Assembly (NCBI GenBank): GCA_023213395.1
Contig: CM041465.1
Coordinates: forward strand, 118,737,741 to 118,801,740
Length of the DNA: 64,000 nt
Origin: Cycas panzhihuaensis
Lineage: Eukaryota > Cycadophyta
Reading direction: 5' to 3'
Positions within the stretch are counted from its first letter, which is position 1. Each line of letters starts with the position of its first letter. A program made the position numbers and the translations under genes. Of the stretch, positions 11,490-21,475 are shown in pieces. The notes beneath the pieces were generated by a model, which worked only from the letters and a program-made list of their open reading frames with translations, did no database searches and had not been told where the DNA came from.

Positions 11490-12950
11490 TTGGCCCCCAG
11501 TAAGGTCATTAAGGTTGGGATGGAATGTTCTCCTGATGAAGTAAGGGAGTGCTCCCTTTTGTTCCAGGAGTTTCGAGACATTTTCACGTGGGATTATGCT
11601 GACATGAAGGGAATTGATCCCTCCATTATCATCCATAATCTCACCACCATTCCTAGCGCCCGCCTTATGCGCTAGAAGCAGCGTCCCCTTCACCTAAAGC
11701 TCTCAGTCGCTGTCAAGATGGAGGTTGAGAAGCTTCTGGATGCTAGGCTCATAACTTCCATTGACTACCCTAAATGGGTCTCTAATATTGTCCTCGTTGC
11801 TAAAAAGAATGGGGCGATTCGTATATGTGTCAATTTTTGTGACATTAATAATGCTTATCCTAAAAACAACTTCCCGCTCCCCTTCATCGATCAAATTATT
11901 GATCATACTACTGGATTCAAAGTCATGTCCTTAATGGATGGCTTCTCTGGCTATGACCAAATTCAAATTTCTCCTGAAGACTGCCATAAGACTGCCTTCA
12001 CTACACCATGGGGTACCTTTGCCTACAAGGCAATGCCCTTTGGCCTTAAAAATGTAGGTGCTACTTACCAGAGAGCCATGCATTTCATCTTCTATGACCT
12101 CATTGATAACACATTAGAGGTCTTCATGGATGATATGATAGGCCTCTCCTGTGTCAGGGCCCATCATCCCTCCGACTTGCAGGCCATCTTTTCACGATGT
12201 CACAAGTATCATGTCAGTCTAAATCTGCTCAAGTATGTGTTTGTCGTTACCTCGGGCAAACTCCTTGGGTTTCTTGTATCCAAACAAGAAATTCAGATTG
12301 ATCCTGATAAGTTCAAGGTAATCCTTGACATGTCACCTCCTAGAACCCAACGACAGATTAAGTCGTTCCTAGGTAGGCTTAGTTTTCTTAGGCGCTTCTT
12401 AGTAGACTTTGTTGTAAGTGGTAAATCTCTTACGAACCTATTAAAGAAGGGAGCTCCTTTTGCTTGGTCTGACAAGACCCAAAAGGCCTTCAAAGGACTC
12501 AAGGAAGCCCTTGCTTCCACTCCTATGCTGGCACCTCCTCGATTCGATAGGCCCTTCGTCCTATACACCTTGGAAACTAACAAATCATTGTGTGCTATAT
12601 TAGCTCAAGAGGATGACTCAGGAACTGAGAGAGCTATTTATTTCATCAGTCACACCCTCGTGGCTACGAAACTTAACTATTCTCCTACCAAGAAGGAGTG
12701 TCTCTCCTTGGTCTATGCGACCAAGAAGTTCAGACACTACTTGCTTGGCAACATCACTAAGGTGATCGTCTAATCCGATCCCTTGCGATACTCACTCACT
12801 CGTTCAGATTTGACAGGTAGGGCTGGTCGTTCGGCCGTCCTACTTCAAGAATTCGATCTTCATATCATTAACTGGAGATTAAAGAAGGGAATGGTAGTGT
12901 CCAAGTAGCTCACAGATGCCCCTATTCCTAACTCCTTTGGTGCCCCTGTC
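11490..12950 (+). pseudogene. Gypsy copy B: reverse transcriptase and native RNase H
   Basis: RT copies the genomic RNA into DNA. Visible motifs: the lead-in GIDPSIIIHNLTT; MEVEKLLDARLI; SLMDGFSGYDQI with the first catalytic Asp; MPFGLKNVGATYQRAM; the catalytic EVFMDDM (FMDD where YVDD is usual); LGFLVSKQEIQIDPDK; and the thumb LSFLRRFLVDF. The native RNase H follows: FVLYTLETNKSLCAILAQED, AIYFISHTL, NYSPTKKECLSLVYA, RHYLLGN, DPLRYSLTR. Its first catalytic Asp is missing (YTLETN in place of an Asp-bearing motif), as in Tat elements that rely on a second RNase H. Stops at about 11673, 12771 and 12907 kill the frame. Confidence 0.88.
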
Positions 12951-13120
12951 GATGATTCTCTCCCTGATGAGTCCATCTCAATGATTCAGGATGTCTCTCC
13001 TCATCCACTCATTGACAATGAGTGGTATGGTGATATAGTGCAGTATCTCACACAACAGCAATACCGCCCCGATGCTAGTAGTAAAGTTAGATCTTGCATC
13101 TGGACTTCTGCCAGACAATA

Positions 13121-13367
13121 TGTTATGAACCTCCTTAAGCAAAAAGCTTTCATTAATTGATTAAATATTAGGTGCTATTAAACAGGCACAACCCTCCATG
13201 AAAGGGCCTAATGTGCATATAAAATTAGGCACTAATTGTAATTTGGATATCATATTTTTTATCTTATCAATCAATCTTGGTTTATTGACTATAACTTGCT
13301 CCAGCGTTCTGGCGTGCTCTCTTGCTCAATTCAGTTTGTCTTCAAGTTACAAACTGGGTTCGTAACA
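13121..13367 (+). repeat. 5' LTR of nested element
   Basis: 247 bp, starting TGTTATGAAC and ending TTCGTAACA. About 96% identical by eye to the 3' LTR. Followed by AG and the PBS. Confidence 0.92.
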
Positions 13368-13369
13368 AG

Positions 13370-13381
13370 TGGTATCAGAGC
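13370..13381 (+). promoter_or_regulatory. Primer-binding site (initiator Met tRNA) of nested element
   Basis: TGGTATCAGAGC, the standard sequence complementary to the 3' end of plant initiator tRNA-Met, two bases after the LTR. Confidence 0.9.
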
Positions 13382-14493
13382 AAATCGGTCCTTGTACTCT
13401 TGCCAATTATGACTCAACAAAGGCAATTACTGTCAACATAATTGCTTACCTTCAACTCTAAAGATTAATTGATCTCTCATTTCTACCACAAGGTTGGTCT
13501 GCACATCGTATAAACTATCAATCCATCTCTGTACAAGTTCCACGTCGTCCGCACCTCTGTGGCATTCACTATTTTCATATAGTTATCGTCGTGTTAGCAT
13601 AGCTATTGTTTGTTCCTGTTTTTGGTCCTATGTTTAGCCATTGCCATTGCATCTTCTTTGTGCCTGCGTTGGACATTCGTGTGACTTGTGCTTGTCTGCA
13701 TTTACATCTATGTCTGCCCTGTGCTATGTCATATGGCCCTGTCTTTGCATCTGTGATGTTTGCGTCTCTCGTCTTTGTGTCCCTCGTCTGACTGGCTGCG
13801 TCCCTGTGTCTACCTTGCACCTCTGCATCTTTGTGTCTCTTCGTCTCTGCGTCCTTGCATCTCTGTGTCTCTGTATCTCCATGTCCCCTATGCGCCTTGC
13901 GTCCTGCATCTTGGGTCTTTGGGTGATATCTTCTAAAAAAACTAGAAGCTTCTAGAAGCTTCTAGAAGATCGTTATACATTACGATACGATATCGTATAC
14001 ATTACGATACATATTCTATATCGTAATATGAAACATATTTGAGATACGACACATATTGAGATAGGTCGCTATTTAGTTTTATATATTGTATAGGCATCTT
14101 ATATATCACTTTATATATTGCATAGTATAGTAGCTTATTAAAACTATTTTATATATTTAATATATTTAATTTATTGCATTAAAGAAAAGAAGAAGAAGAA
14201 AGACGGGTGTAAATATTACAAATCAGCTCAACAAGATAAGGGAGCCATAGTATAAGTACTTAAGTGATTCCAAGTCAAGATAAGAATTCAAGAAACAATG
14301 AAGATATATTAGAAATCTTGTTTATTTTGGATCGCAAACGTTCTCTATGCACAAGAATTGCACATCAATAAAAAAAAAAAATTCAAAGAGGTTCATAATA
14401 CGATAGTCAAACAGTGGAACCGATACACTAAAAACGGCAGTCAAGCAGTGGAACCGCACTCATACAATCATTAAAATAATAAACACTGAAGAC
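13382..14493 (+). other. Leader of nested element, with CT-rich tract and inverted repeats
   Basis: An untranslated leader of about 1.1 kb. Positions 13620-13920 are a T/C/G-rich low-complexity stretch with repeated CTCTGTGTCT-like words. Its open frames on both strands are compositional. The heat-shock-element-like array lies at 13945-13967. Next to it is a cluster of short palindromes including ATACGATATCGTAT (about 13985-13998). Two near-identical copies of AGTCAAACAGTGGAACCG occur near 14405 and 14442. A-rich sequence leads to the gag start. Confidence 0.6.
13945..13967 (+). promoter_or_regulatory. Heat-shock-element-like array
   Basis: Five contiguous, perfectly alternating units: GAA GC TTC TA GAA GC TTC TA GAA. 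This fits the nGAAnnTTCn consensus bound by heat-shock factor trimers. It lies 578 bp downstream of the 5' LTR and 527 bp upstream of gag. Known plant copia elements such as ONSEN are heat-activated through such sites in the LTR. A role here is inference. Confidence 0.55.
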
Positions 14494-15780
14494 ATGGCAG
14501 ACAACACCGTTCAAAAAGAGATTGTCGAACCAATCACCCAAGCAGTTCACGAAGTAGTCCAAACATCTAATGCACTCTTAAATCATACATTACATCAGAT
14601 CTTGGATAAATTGACAATCATAGCTACAAACAGCAAAGAAGACATAATTGTGCCAGATTCAGAGGATGAGGCAATGAGTCAACAATCTAATATCAGAAAT
14701 CAAACTGTTAACAAATATTCCAATCCTCAGATAACTCCCATTAATACTGAAAATGAAGCTATCAGAAAATACCTTAATGAGTATCGCAATTTGACCCCTG
14801 AAGAATAGAAGATAGTAGGTTTCTAAGCATATTTCAATTGTTTACAAAATATCCAAACACAGAAAAAGAAAAAATTAGAAAAAATAACTATACAACGTTT
14901 TAATATGGAACAAAAATCACATGAGCCAAGAGTATGGATCCAACAAATGGAAAACTATTTTAAGCAATGGAGATTGAGTCGTGAGCAAGTTTCGTTAGCC
15001 ATCTTGCATATGGATGGGTAAGCATGCGAATGGTGGTAGTTTCTCGAACGAACCTCTTTCCGAGATCAGCTACCAACCTGGGAAGAATTCGTGCGTTTAT
15101 TCATTGAGCGATTTGAAACCATATCTAATCGCGATTATTACTGTGAGTTATGAAAATTAAAAGCAAGCGGTTACGTGGAAGAATACAGTGCAGCATTCAC
15201 AAGGTTAAGCTATGTGTTAGAAGATATTCTGACTAATCGACTTATCCAGTTATATATAGATGGTCTGATATCCGAGATCCAAGTTGACGTTAAAATTCAA
15301 GAACCAAAGGACCTTAATAAGGCAATACAGTTAGCCAAAATACATGAAGATAAATATAATACCCTACACAAAACGGGCACAGATCGCTATATTCCTCCCC
15401 CTAGTTGACATGATCTTCTACCAAGTGTTCAACATAGGCATGTATCAATCGTTCCAAATCGACCCGCTAAACCAATCATTCAAAAAACAAAAACAGAGCA
15501 AGACGAGTTAAGAAGAAAAAACCTATGCTTGGATCACGAGGAAAAGTGGGAACCTAGGCATCGATGTCAAAAGAACCAGTTATATACAATCCATCTTCTG
15601 CCAGATGACAATATTAATGAAGAAGAACAAGGATTAGAAAATAATCAAGAAAATTATTATAACATAGAACATAAAAAGAGCTATAGTAATTCTGAGGTCG
15701 GCCATCTGCAAATGTCACTATCATTTATGAACAGTTTTAATCAATCAAATACCCTAAAGCTACAAGGATCTATCAAAATC
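14494..15780 (+). pseudogene. gag: Nested element: gag
   Basis: Ty3-type Gag. The ATG at 14494 (MADNTVQKEIVEP) begins a 104-residue frame ending in a stop at 14806. The capsid region resumes from about 14905: PRVWIQQMENYFKQWRL, LAILHMDG, LPTWEEFVRLFIERF, GYVEEYSAAFTRLSYVLED, LIQLYIDGL. Then comes a degenerate Cys/His motif, CLDHEEKWEPRHRC (about 15524-15565), which lacks one Cys of the usual C-x-x-C form. Several stops (14806, 15019, 15151, 15406) break it. Neighbouring protease follows in another frame. Confidence 0.8.
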
Positions 15781-15793
15781 AAAAGTAACAATC

Positions 15794-16117
15794 TTGATAG
15801 ATTCCAGGAGCACACATAATTTTATTGATCGAAACTGTGCACAACAATTAAGGTTATTTCCATTAAGGACTCCTTGTTTCCAGGTCACTGTTGGAGGAAG
15901 ACAGGTAATCTCTGGTCAAGGTATAATGAAGAACCTTAACCTCACGCTAAATGAAGTCAGTATTATAGAAGATTTCTATGTCGTCGAGGTTGGAGATGTA
16001 GATATGGTACTGGGCAGTCAATGGCTCAGTATACTCGGAACCTTTGAAATGAATATTAATGAACAATTTATACGATTTAAAAAAAACGGAAGAATTATCT
16101 CGTTATCAGGAAAATGA
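15794..16117 (+). pseudogene. Nested element: aspartic protease
   Basis: Retropepsin-like domain. The active site MIDSRSTHNFI has the catalytic Asp, but the usual Gly of DSG is Arg. The fold motif VVEVGDVDMVLGSQWL and the C-terminal IRFKKNGRII are typical of chromovirus-like elements. A frame shift separates it from gag. After it (16118-16340) comes a polar tail with no RT motifs. Confidence 0.82.
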
Positions 16118-16351
16118 TTGAATAAAATTAAAGCCCTACCACACAAGGATCAAAGTGAAGAAGTCAAGAAACAACCACCAGCATTTCAAAAACACAGTCA
16201 AGGTTTTCAATCAGAAGAATTTTCCAATAAATACCTGCAATATCCGTCTAATCGCCTAATGGATTCTGTTACAATGAAGGATAGCGTACGTTTAAAGGAC
16301 TGCAATCGTTCGACTATGTTTCGTGGGCGAAACATCTCAAGAGGGAGGACT
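16118..16351 (+). other. Nested element: tail after protease and polypurine tract
   Basis: A short open stretch (QSEEVKKQPPAFQKHSQG…) without recognisable domains, running into the purine-rich AAGAGGGAGGAC (about 16339-16350), the polypurine tract. The place where RT to integrase should be is simply missing. Confidence 0.7.
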
Positions 16352-16598
16352 TGTTATGAACCTCCTTAAGCAAAAAGCTTTCATTAATTGATTAAATATT
16401 AGGTGCTATTGAACAGGCACAACCCTCTATGAAAGGGCCTAATGTGCGTATAAAATTGGGCACCAATTGTAATTTGGACATCATATTTTTTATCTTATCA
16501 ATCAATCTTGGTTTATTGACTATAACTTGCTCCAGCATTCTGGCGTGCTCTCTTACTCAATTCAGTTTGTCTTCAAGTTACGAACTGGGTTCATAACA
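16352..16598 (+). repeat. 3' LTR of nested element
   Basis: 247 bp, TGTTATGAAC…TTCATAACA, followed by the CAATA target-site duplication. Confidence 0.92.
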
Positions 16599-17750
16599 CA
16601 ATACTTCCTCATGGGTGAAGTATTGTATAAGAGGTCCTTCGATGAGATCCTCCTCTACTATGTCATTGTAGACGAAGCTGACCAAATACTCTGTGAATAC
16701 CACCATGGTATTTGTAGGGGTCATTTTAGAGGGCAGTCTATGGCTCAGAGGATCCTTCGCATGGGTTATTTTTTGTTGTCCCTTTTCAAGGATACCCACG
16801 CCTTTGCTCTGAGATGCCGACGATGTCAGGAACATGCCAACATCTCCTATGTGCCTTCTAAGGCCCTTCACCCCATTGTTTTTCCATGGCCTTTTACTCA
16901 GTGGGGACTAGACCTCATTGGGGCTATCTCTCCACCTTTGTCGTTGCAACATAAGTTTATCTTGACTGCCATGGAGTATTTCACTAAATGGGTAGAGGCC
17001 ATCCCCTTGATCACTACTCCTAGTAAAACAATAGTCATATTTATTTACCAGCACATCATTTATCGTTTCAGGGTTCTGGACATCCTAATCACTGACAATG
17101 GAACCCCTTTTTGTAATAAAGAGATGGATGAGCTTTGCGAGAAGTTCAAGATATCTCACAAAACTTCTTCTCCTTACTACCCCCAGGTAAATGGCCAAGT
17201 GGAGTCTTTCAATAAGAGTCTCGTCAGTATCCTAAAGAAAATCGTTGCTCAGTCCCAAAAGGATTGGCACCTTCAACTGCCCTCTGCTTTATGGGCTTAC
17301 TGCATCTCTATCCGTTCTGCCATGGGAATAACCCCATTCTCCCTGGTCTACGGTACCGAGGTAGTACTCCCGCTAGAGGTGGAGATTCCCTCTTTACGAG
17401 TCTCCCTTCGAGGTCTCATCGATGAAGAGTCAATCCGTCAAGCTCACCTTTGGACCTCAAGGCTTTGGACGAGGGACACTTAGCCACTTATCAGGCTAAC
17501 CTGGCATCTAAAGCTTGCTTGCAAAGGACCTATGATAAACATCTTTGTTCATGTCCTTTGTTTCCTAGGGACCACATCCTCAAGCTTGAATATCTCCATG
17601 ACCATTTGACCAAATTCAAACCCTGATGGGTTGGCCCTTTTGTCATTATCAAGACCCTCGGTAATGGTGCTTATAGGATAGCCACCTTGGAAGGGCTTGA
17701 ATTTGAGAAAGATGTTAATGGGAAATTCCTTAAGAAGTTTTATGCATGAT
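16599..17750 (+). pseudogene. Gypsy copy B: integrase
   Basis: Inserts the cDNA into the genome. The N-terminal zinc-binding part has His/His in EYHHGICRGHFRG and Cys/Cys in CRRCQEH. The core has the catalytic triad: GLDLIG (Asp), ITDNGTPF (Asp) and GQVESFNK (Glu). GITPFSLVYGTEVVLPLEV is the standard post-core motif. After a stop at 17481 the C-terminal domain continues in another frame to about 17749: DLKALDEG, RDHILKLEYLHDH, WVGPFVI, GAYRIATLEGLEFEKD. No chromodomain is seen. The upstream coding link to RNase H is cut by the nested element. Confidence 0.88.
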
Positions 17751-18388
17751 CTTTTAGTGATCCCTTCGCCACGCTCCAAAATGAGCCTAAACTACCATCT
17801 TAGGTTATTCCCATTCCTCCCAACCATGGGTAGAATGGCAATTTGAAATGGCTTCTCCCTTTTCCCTTCTGGTTCCTCCCGCGAAACTCGTGTTCCTGTA
17901 TCCTCTCGGGAACTTTTATTTTCCTATTTGGGCATCCCCCAATTAGAATGACACCTTAGAGTACCATTACTCCTCTCTCTTACCGTATGTTTCCTTCACA
18001 TATTCTGCTATGCTCCTCCCTAGACATGCATGTCACTCTATTTTCTAACCTCACACCTCTCTATCACCTCTACTCATGGTGGATGTGTGTGCTCCTATTA
18101 GACATATAGCCATATATGGAAGGAAATATGTGCATCATACAACAAAATATTTACAACATACATAACAAAACATAGATGCTATCTATCACTCATGATATAT
18201 ATAGCATCTCATATCAAAGTGGGGTGCCAATTACCCCGTATATATATATATATATATATAATCATATGTTACATCATACATATGGGAAGTCGGTGTCCTT
18301 GTAGGGGGGCTACAATCATATAAACCTATATATGACCCCCTGGAGGCCCGTGCTTTCCCCTGTCAAAATCATATATATATCTCCTCTA
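17751..18388 (+). other. Gypsy copy B: post-pol spacer
   Basis: Non-coding, aligned with 341-1009 in A and 49014-49443 in C. It holds the conserved AAATGAGCC block, an AT microsatellite (about 18238-18262) and the conserved GACCCCCTGGAGG block near 18344. On the minus strand this lies just downstream of the antisense gene and may hold its 3' end signals. I see no clear AATAAA site. Confidence 0.55.
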
Positions 18389-18972
18389 CTACTGCTGCCC
18401 CGCCCCTGGGGTACCATCTCTTGGCCTGTCTGATCCCTCTCTTGGGGACCACATCCCTCCGAGGATCCTCTTGGGCCTCCACGAGCTCCTTGCCTCGCTC
18501 CCCTTGTCATGTGGCCGTCTCGGGGTCGTCGCCACTATATGGGTGTATGTCCTGCTCTTGCTCGACCTCGATGCCACTTGGTCTACGAGTTGATCGTATC
18601 TGGCCTGGATATGATCCCTCTCTCCCTCTATTCCTCTGAGGTGCTCCTCTAGTACTACTATCCAAACTGTGCTCCATGCATCTCTGCTTACTCCTCTCTG
18701 CATCTCTAGAGCATGGACCCATCCGCACAGCGCATCTCGCTCGCTCCTCACCTCATCTAGCTCTCGCTGCATCTGTCCCCTGAAAGCTATATGCTCTTGG
18801 GACTCTGCAGCCCAGATGTCTCTCGCCTTTGCCAATGGGGTGAATGCCTCCATATGCGCACCTACTGATCTAGGCACATCCTCTGCTTGGATGGGCAGTT
18901 GCCCCTCTGCGTACACCTGAGGGAACATCTCCCTCACCATGGCCTCTATTAATCTCCTGATCTCTGCAGCTA

Positions 18973-19082
18973 CTGCCAATGTAACACCCCATGTGTCAGT
19001 ATATATCCCACCACATATCGTGATCAAATCAAATCAAGCATCTATCTGGTTGTTAAATGACTAGGAAATGGTTAGGCCTCAC
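18973..19082 (-). other. Intron of antisense gene, copy B (110 bp)
   Basis: On the minus strand the donor is ATGGAAG|GTGAGGCC and the acceptor TTACATTGGCAG|TAGCTG. The open frames on both sides join in the same phase (…AME then VAAEIRRLIEAM). Boundaries match those in copies A and C. Confidence 0.7.
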
Positions 19083-19387
19083 CTTCCATGGCTACCAACT
19101 CCTTTGTTCGTGTGACATCCTCTCCTCCTAGCTCTCCACCAATTGCGGGTACCTCATCGTCGGGTACCTCCTTTACTTGGGCCTCTCTCCTTACGGGGAT
19201 CGGCTTAACTCTCACCTCTCTAGATCTCCTCATGATCTGTAGCCTGCGGGCCCTAGTCACTAGCCCCCTACTCTCCTCATCCACCCCCTGATGGGCCTGC
19301 CATCCCTGAAGAACCTGCCTCTCCTCCTGCTATCCCTGAAGGACCTGCCTCCTCCATAGGTCATGATGGGTCAGCCGTGTCTCCTCT

Positions 19388-19412
19388 ATCATCGTCATCA
19401 TCATCATCATCT
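19388..19412. repeat. CAT/GAT trinucleotide repeat coding poly-Asp
   Basis: A run of TCATCATCATC units that reads as a stretch of Asp codons on the minus strand within the antisense gene. A shorter version sits in copy C near 50495-50515. Confidence 0.75.
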
Positions 19413-20278
19413 GGGAGCGCTCCTGCTCTGCCTACCTCGTCATCACTGTCCCACCTCACCGTCCTATATGGATCTGCTACATAGTCCATCAGGGTGAGGA
19501 GGTCTAGCGATGTTGCCTCCATTGATCGCCAGAGGAGGTCTAGCGATGTTCCCTCCATTGATAGCCGAGTCTGCCATCTGTGGACCATCGGGGCCCACTC
19601 TGCTATGGGGTGTGGTCCCCCTACTGGTGCCACTGCCACAAAATGATCGAAGAACCAGCACTACAGCAAAGTGCTGTATGATAGTCCTCCCTTTCCCACT
19701 ACCCTGATGGCGTCAAGCCGGGCGATGAGATTCGCCACTATCATGGTAGCCTAGTCCATCCTCTCACTGGCTTCGTAGTGGCGCACGACATCCATCCATC
19801 CACCTAGTATCTCTCTATAGTTCTGTTTCCAAGAAACCAGGAACATAATGTACAATATAATCAGCTTCCTCACTCGAGGAATCCTCGATATCACCATAGT
19901 TTGGAGAGGAACCCCTCTCTGCTCCCACCTATCAACCCCTGTGAAGAACAAGGCTGCCTCCTTATGTGCTGCCTTAGTGCTAGGCAGTGCTTCCAGTACC
20001 ACCGGCCTCCCAGTCAATGATACTCCTAGTATCTGTTGGATATCCCCCGGGGTGACCATCACATCACCTACCTGAGGCAAGTGGAATATATGCCTCCTCC
20101 TATCCCAATGGGATATGATGTCAACCAATAGTCTCTGATTGGATGCGAACTGAGGTATCTTCAAGGCCTTGTACAGGCCACACCTCCGCAGAATCTCCTT
20201 GTCCCCCGAGGACATCATCTCAATGTAGCTCAGCATAGCCATGCCTACATTCTCACAGTTATCAACTGCGATGATAGC

Positions 20279-21475
20279 CTGTCAACATTAAAACAGATCA
20301 AAGTCAGCCTCACATTGATCGGCGCTCACGGCTCTCTCTCTCATCTCTCTCTGCCTAAGATTTGGGGCCTTATGGCCCCTCATATTCTTTTTTCTAACTT
20401 TCTGCCTTCGTACTGCACTAAACTCAGCAGTACCGCTAAGTTTAGCTTGGGCCCCACAGCAATCGGGGGGCCCTGTGGTAATGGTCGCAGCACCGCGATC
20501 TTTACTATGGTATAAATAGCACTCCCCCAAAAGGGAGGGATTTTTGCCCTAAAAACTAAAAAAAATTCCTTTGGTGGACCCCGTGGGGCCCACCGGGACC
20601 AGGGCTCCTTAATGCCCAGGTCCCACCTCTTTTTGGGTCCAATTTGGGCTTCGAGAGGCCTCCAATTGCCCATAAGGGGCACAAAAATCACATAAAAATC
20701 TACAAAAAGCAATGAAATTAAAACTTTGAAACAAGTTGGGTTTCATGAGATCCACTCACTAAATCTGGTCTCGTTGTCATCATCTCATCTTGATGATCCC
20801 GCTGGCTCTCTCTACGCTCCGATCTAATGGTCAGATCGTCCCCTGCGTGCCTCCAAAGTCAGACGGCGCTCCACTGCGTAAGGGAATGGCTCTGGTTTCT
20901 CACGAGAGACGATGAAAATGAATCCATTTTCTGTATGATTTCCTTATATAGGCGGGGGTCCCAACGGGTACTTCTTCCATTTTTAGCCTCGCGACAGCCA
21001 TTGGGACCGTCCCATTTCCTCGACTGCCTTTGCCTTCTGGCCCTGTCACCTGTTGTGCTATTTTAAAAGCCTTTTTGCACTCTCTTACAGGTGCATTTAT
21101 GGTGCCTCATTTTTGCATTTTTTCCCAGGGCCCTTCTGTCTCATTTTTCGTGCCGCTCCCATGCATGCCCGAGTTTATACTTGTTTGGCTCACTTTACCA
21201 TCTTGGACTCATTTTCGCATCCCTTTTTCACTCTTAGGGTCTCCAAAGGGAATGCTCCCTCATCTGGGGGCATGTTTTGCTTCCTGAAGTGACCTTTGGT
21301 GCTCCAGGGTGTCTTTTCTTCATCTGCTCTCAGGTAGTGGTCAGGCTGCTTGTTCTTGTCTATGGGTAGCCTCATTTCTAGGTCCTCCTACCCTTCATGG
21401 CCACCTTTTGCTTGCTTTTTAAGTATCACTTTCATTCCATCATTATTTATTTACTACCAGGACTTTGTGTCACCC
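20279..21475. other. Gypsy copy B: 5' region of antisense gene and spacer before second RNase H
   Basis: Minus-strand upstream region of the antisense gene. The intron acceptor TTGACAG is at 20279-20285, a near-perfect 28-bp palindrome at 20418-20445, and a short conserved minus frame from 20927 (MDSFSSSLV…), interrupted by a TGA. The minus TATA box is at 20941-20952. From about 20960 to 21475 the plus strand is C/T-rich. It ends in a likely splice acceptor, TTTACTACCAG|GACTTTG (21450-21460), directly before the second RNase H start. Confidence 0.5.
20941..20952 (-). promoter_or_regulatory. TATA box for antisense gene, copy B
   Basis: Minus strand CCTATATAAGGA, identical to copies A and C and in the same position relative to the PMD-like exon. 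Confidence 0.55.

Larger units (their letters stand above)
13121..16598 (+). mobile_element. Nested gag-protease-only LTR retrotransposon
   Basis: A complete insertion of 3478 bp in copy B between RNase H and integrase. It has 247-bp LTRs (13121-13367 and 16352-16598) with TG…CA ends, and a CAATA target-site duplication (13116-13120 and 16599-16603). An initiator-Met PBS lies 2 bp after the 5' LTR, and a polypurine tract lies before the 3' LTR. Inside are only gag and a protease. RT, RNase H and integrase are absent, so it must have moved using another element's enzymes. By eye the two LTRs differ at about 10 of 247 positions, all transitions. Confidence 0.92.
18389..20278 (-). pseudogene. 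Gypsy copy B: antisense gene, PMD-like exon plus coiled-coil exon
   Basis: Best copy of the antisense gene. Exon with PMD-like region: 20278 to 19083 (minus). After an intron acceptor it reads MAMLSYIEMM, GLYKALKIPQF, LLVDIISHWDRRRHIFHLP, VTPGDIQQILGVSLTGRPV. The FHLP plus D-I-x-x-I-L-G-V-x-x-x-G-x-P-V pattern is what I know from the plant mobile domain (aminotransferase-like) family. Further on are GGPHPIAEWAPMVHRWQ, DPYRTVRWDSDDEV and a poly-Asp run. A 110-bp intron (19082-18973) joins it in phase to the exon ending at 18389. That exon is Arg/Glu-rich with a likely coiled coil (RELDEVRSERDAL…RGIEGERDHIQARYDQL). One in-frame stop lies near 19753, and frame shifts lie near 19660. Role unknown. 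Confidence 0.7.

Noticed and set aside
12293-12583. Minus-strand frame opposite RT
   Set aside because: Shadow of the RT frame, which has strong motifs.
13575-13955. Open frames on both strands in the nested element leader
   Set aside because: The stretch is low-complexity CTCTGTGTCT-type repeats, and the frames reflect composition only.
20509-20517. Plus-strand TATAAATAG before the second RNase H in copy B
   Set aside because: A promoter for the RNase H was considered, but the word is not present in copy A, is mutated in copy C, and lies nearly 1 kb upstream of the ATG.
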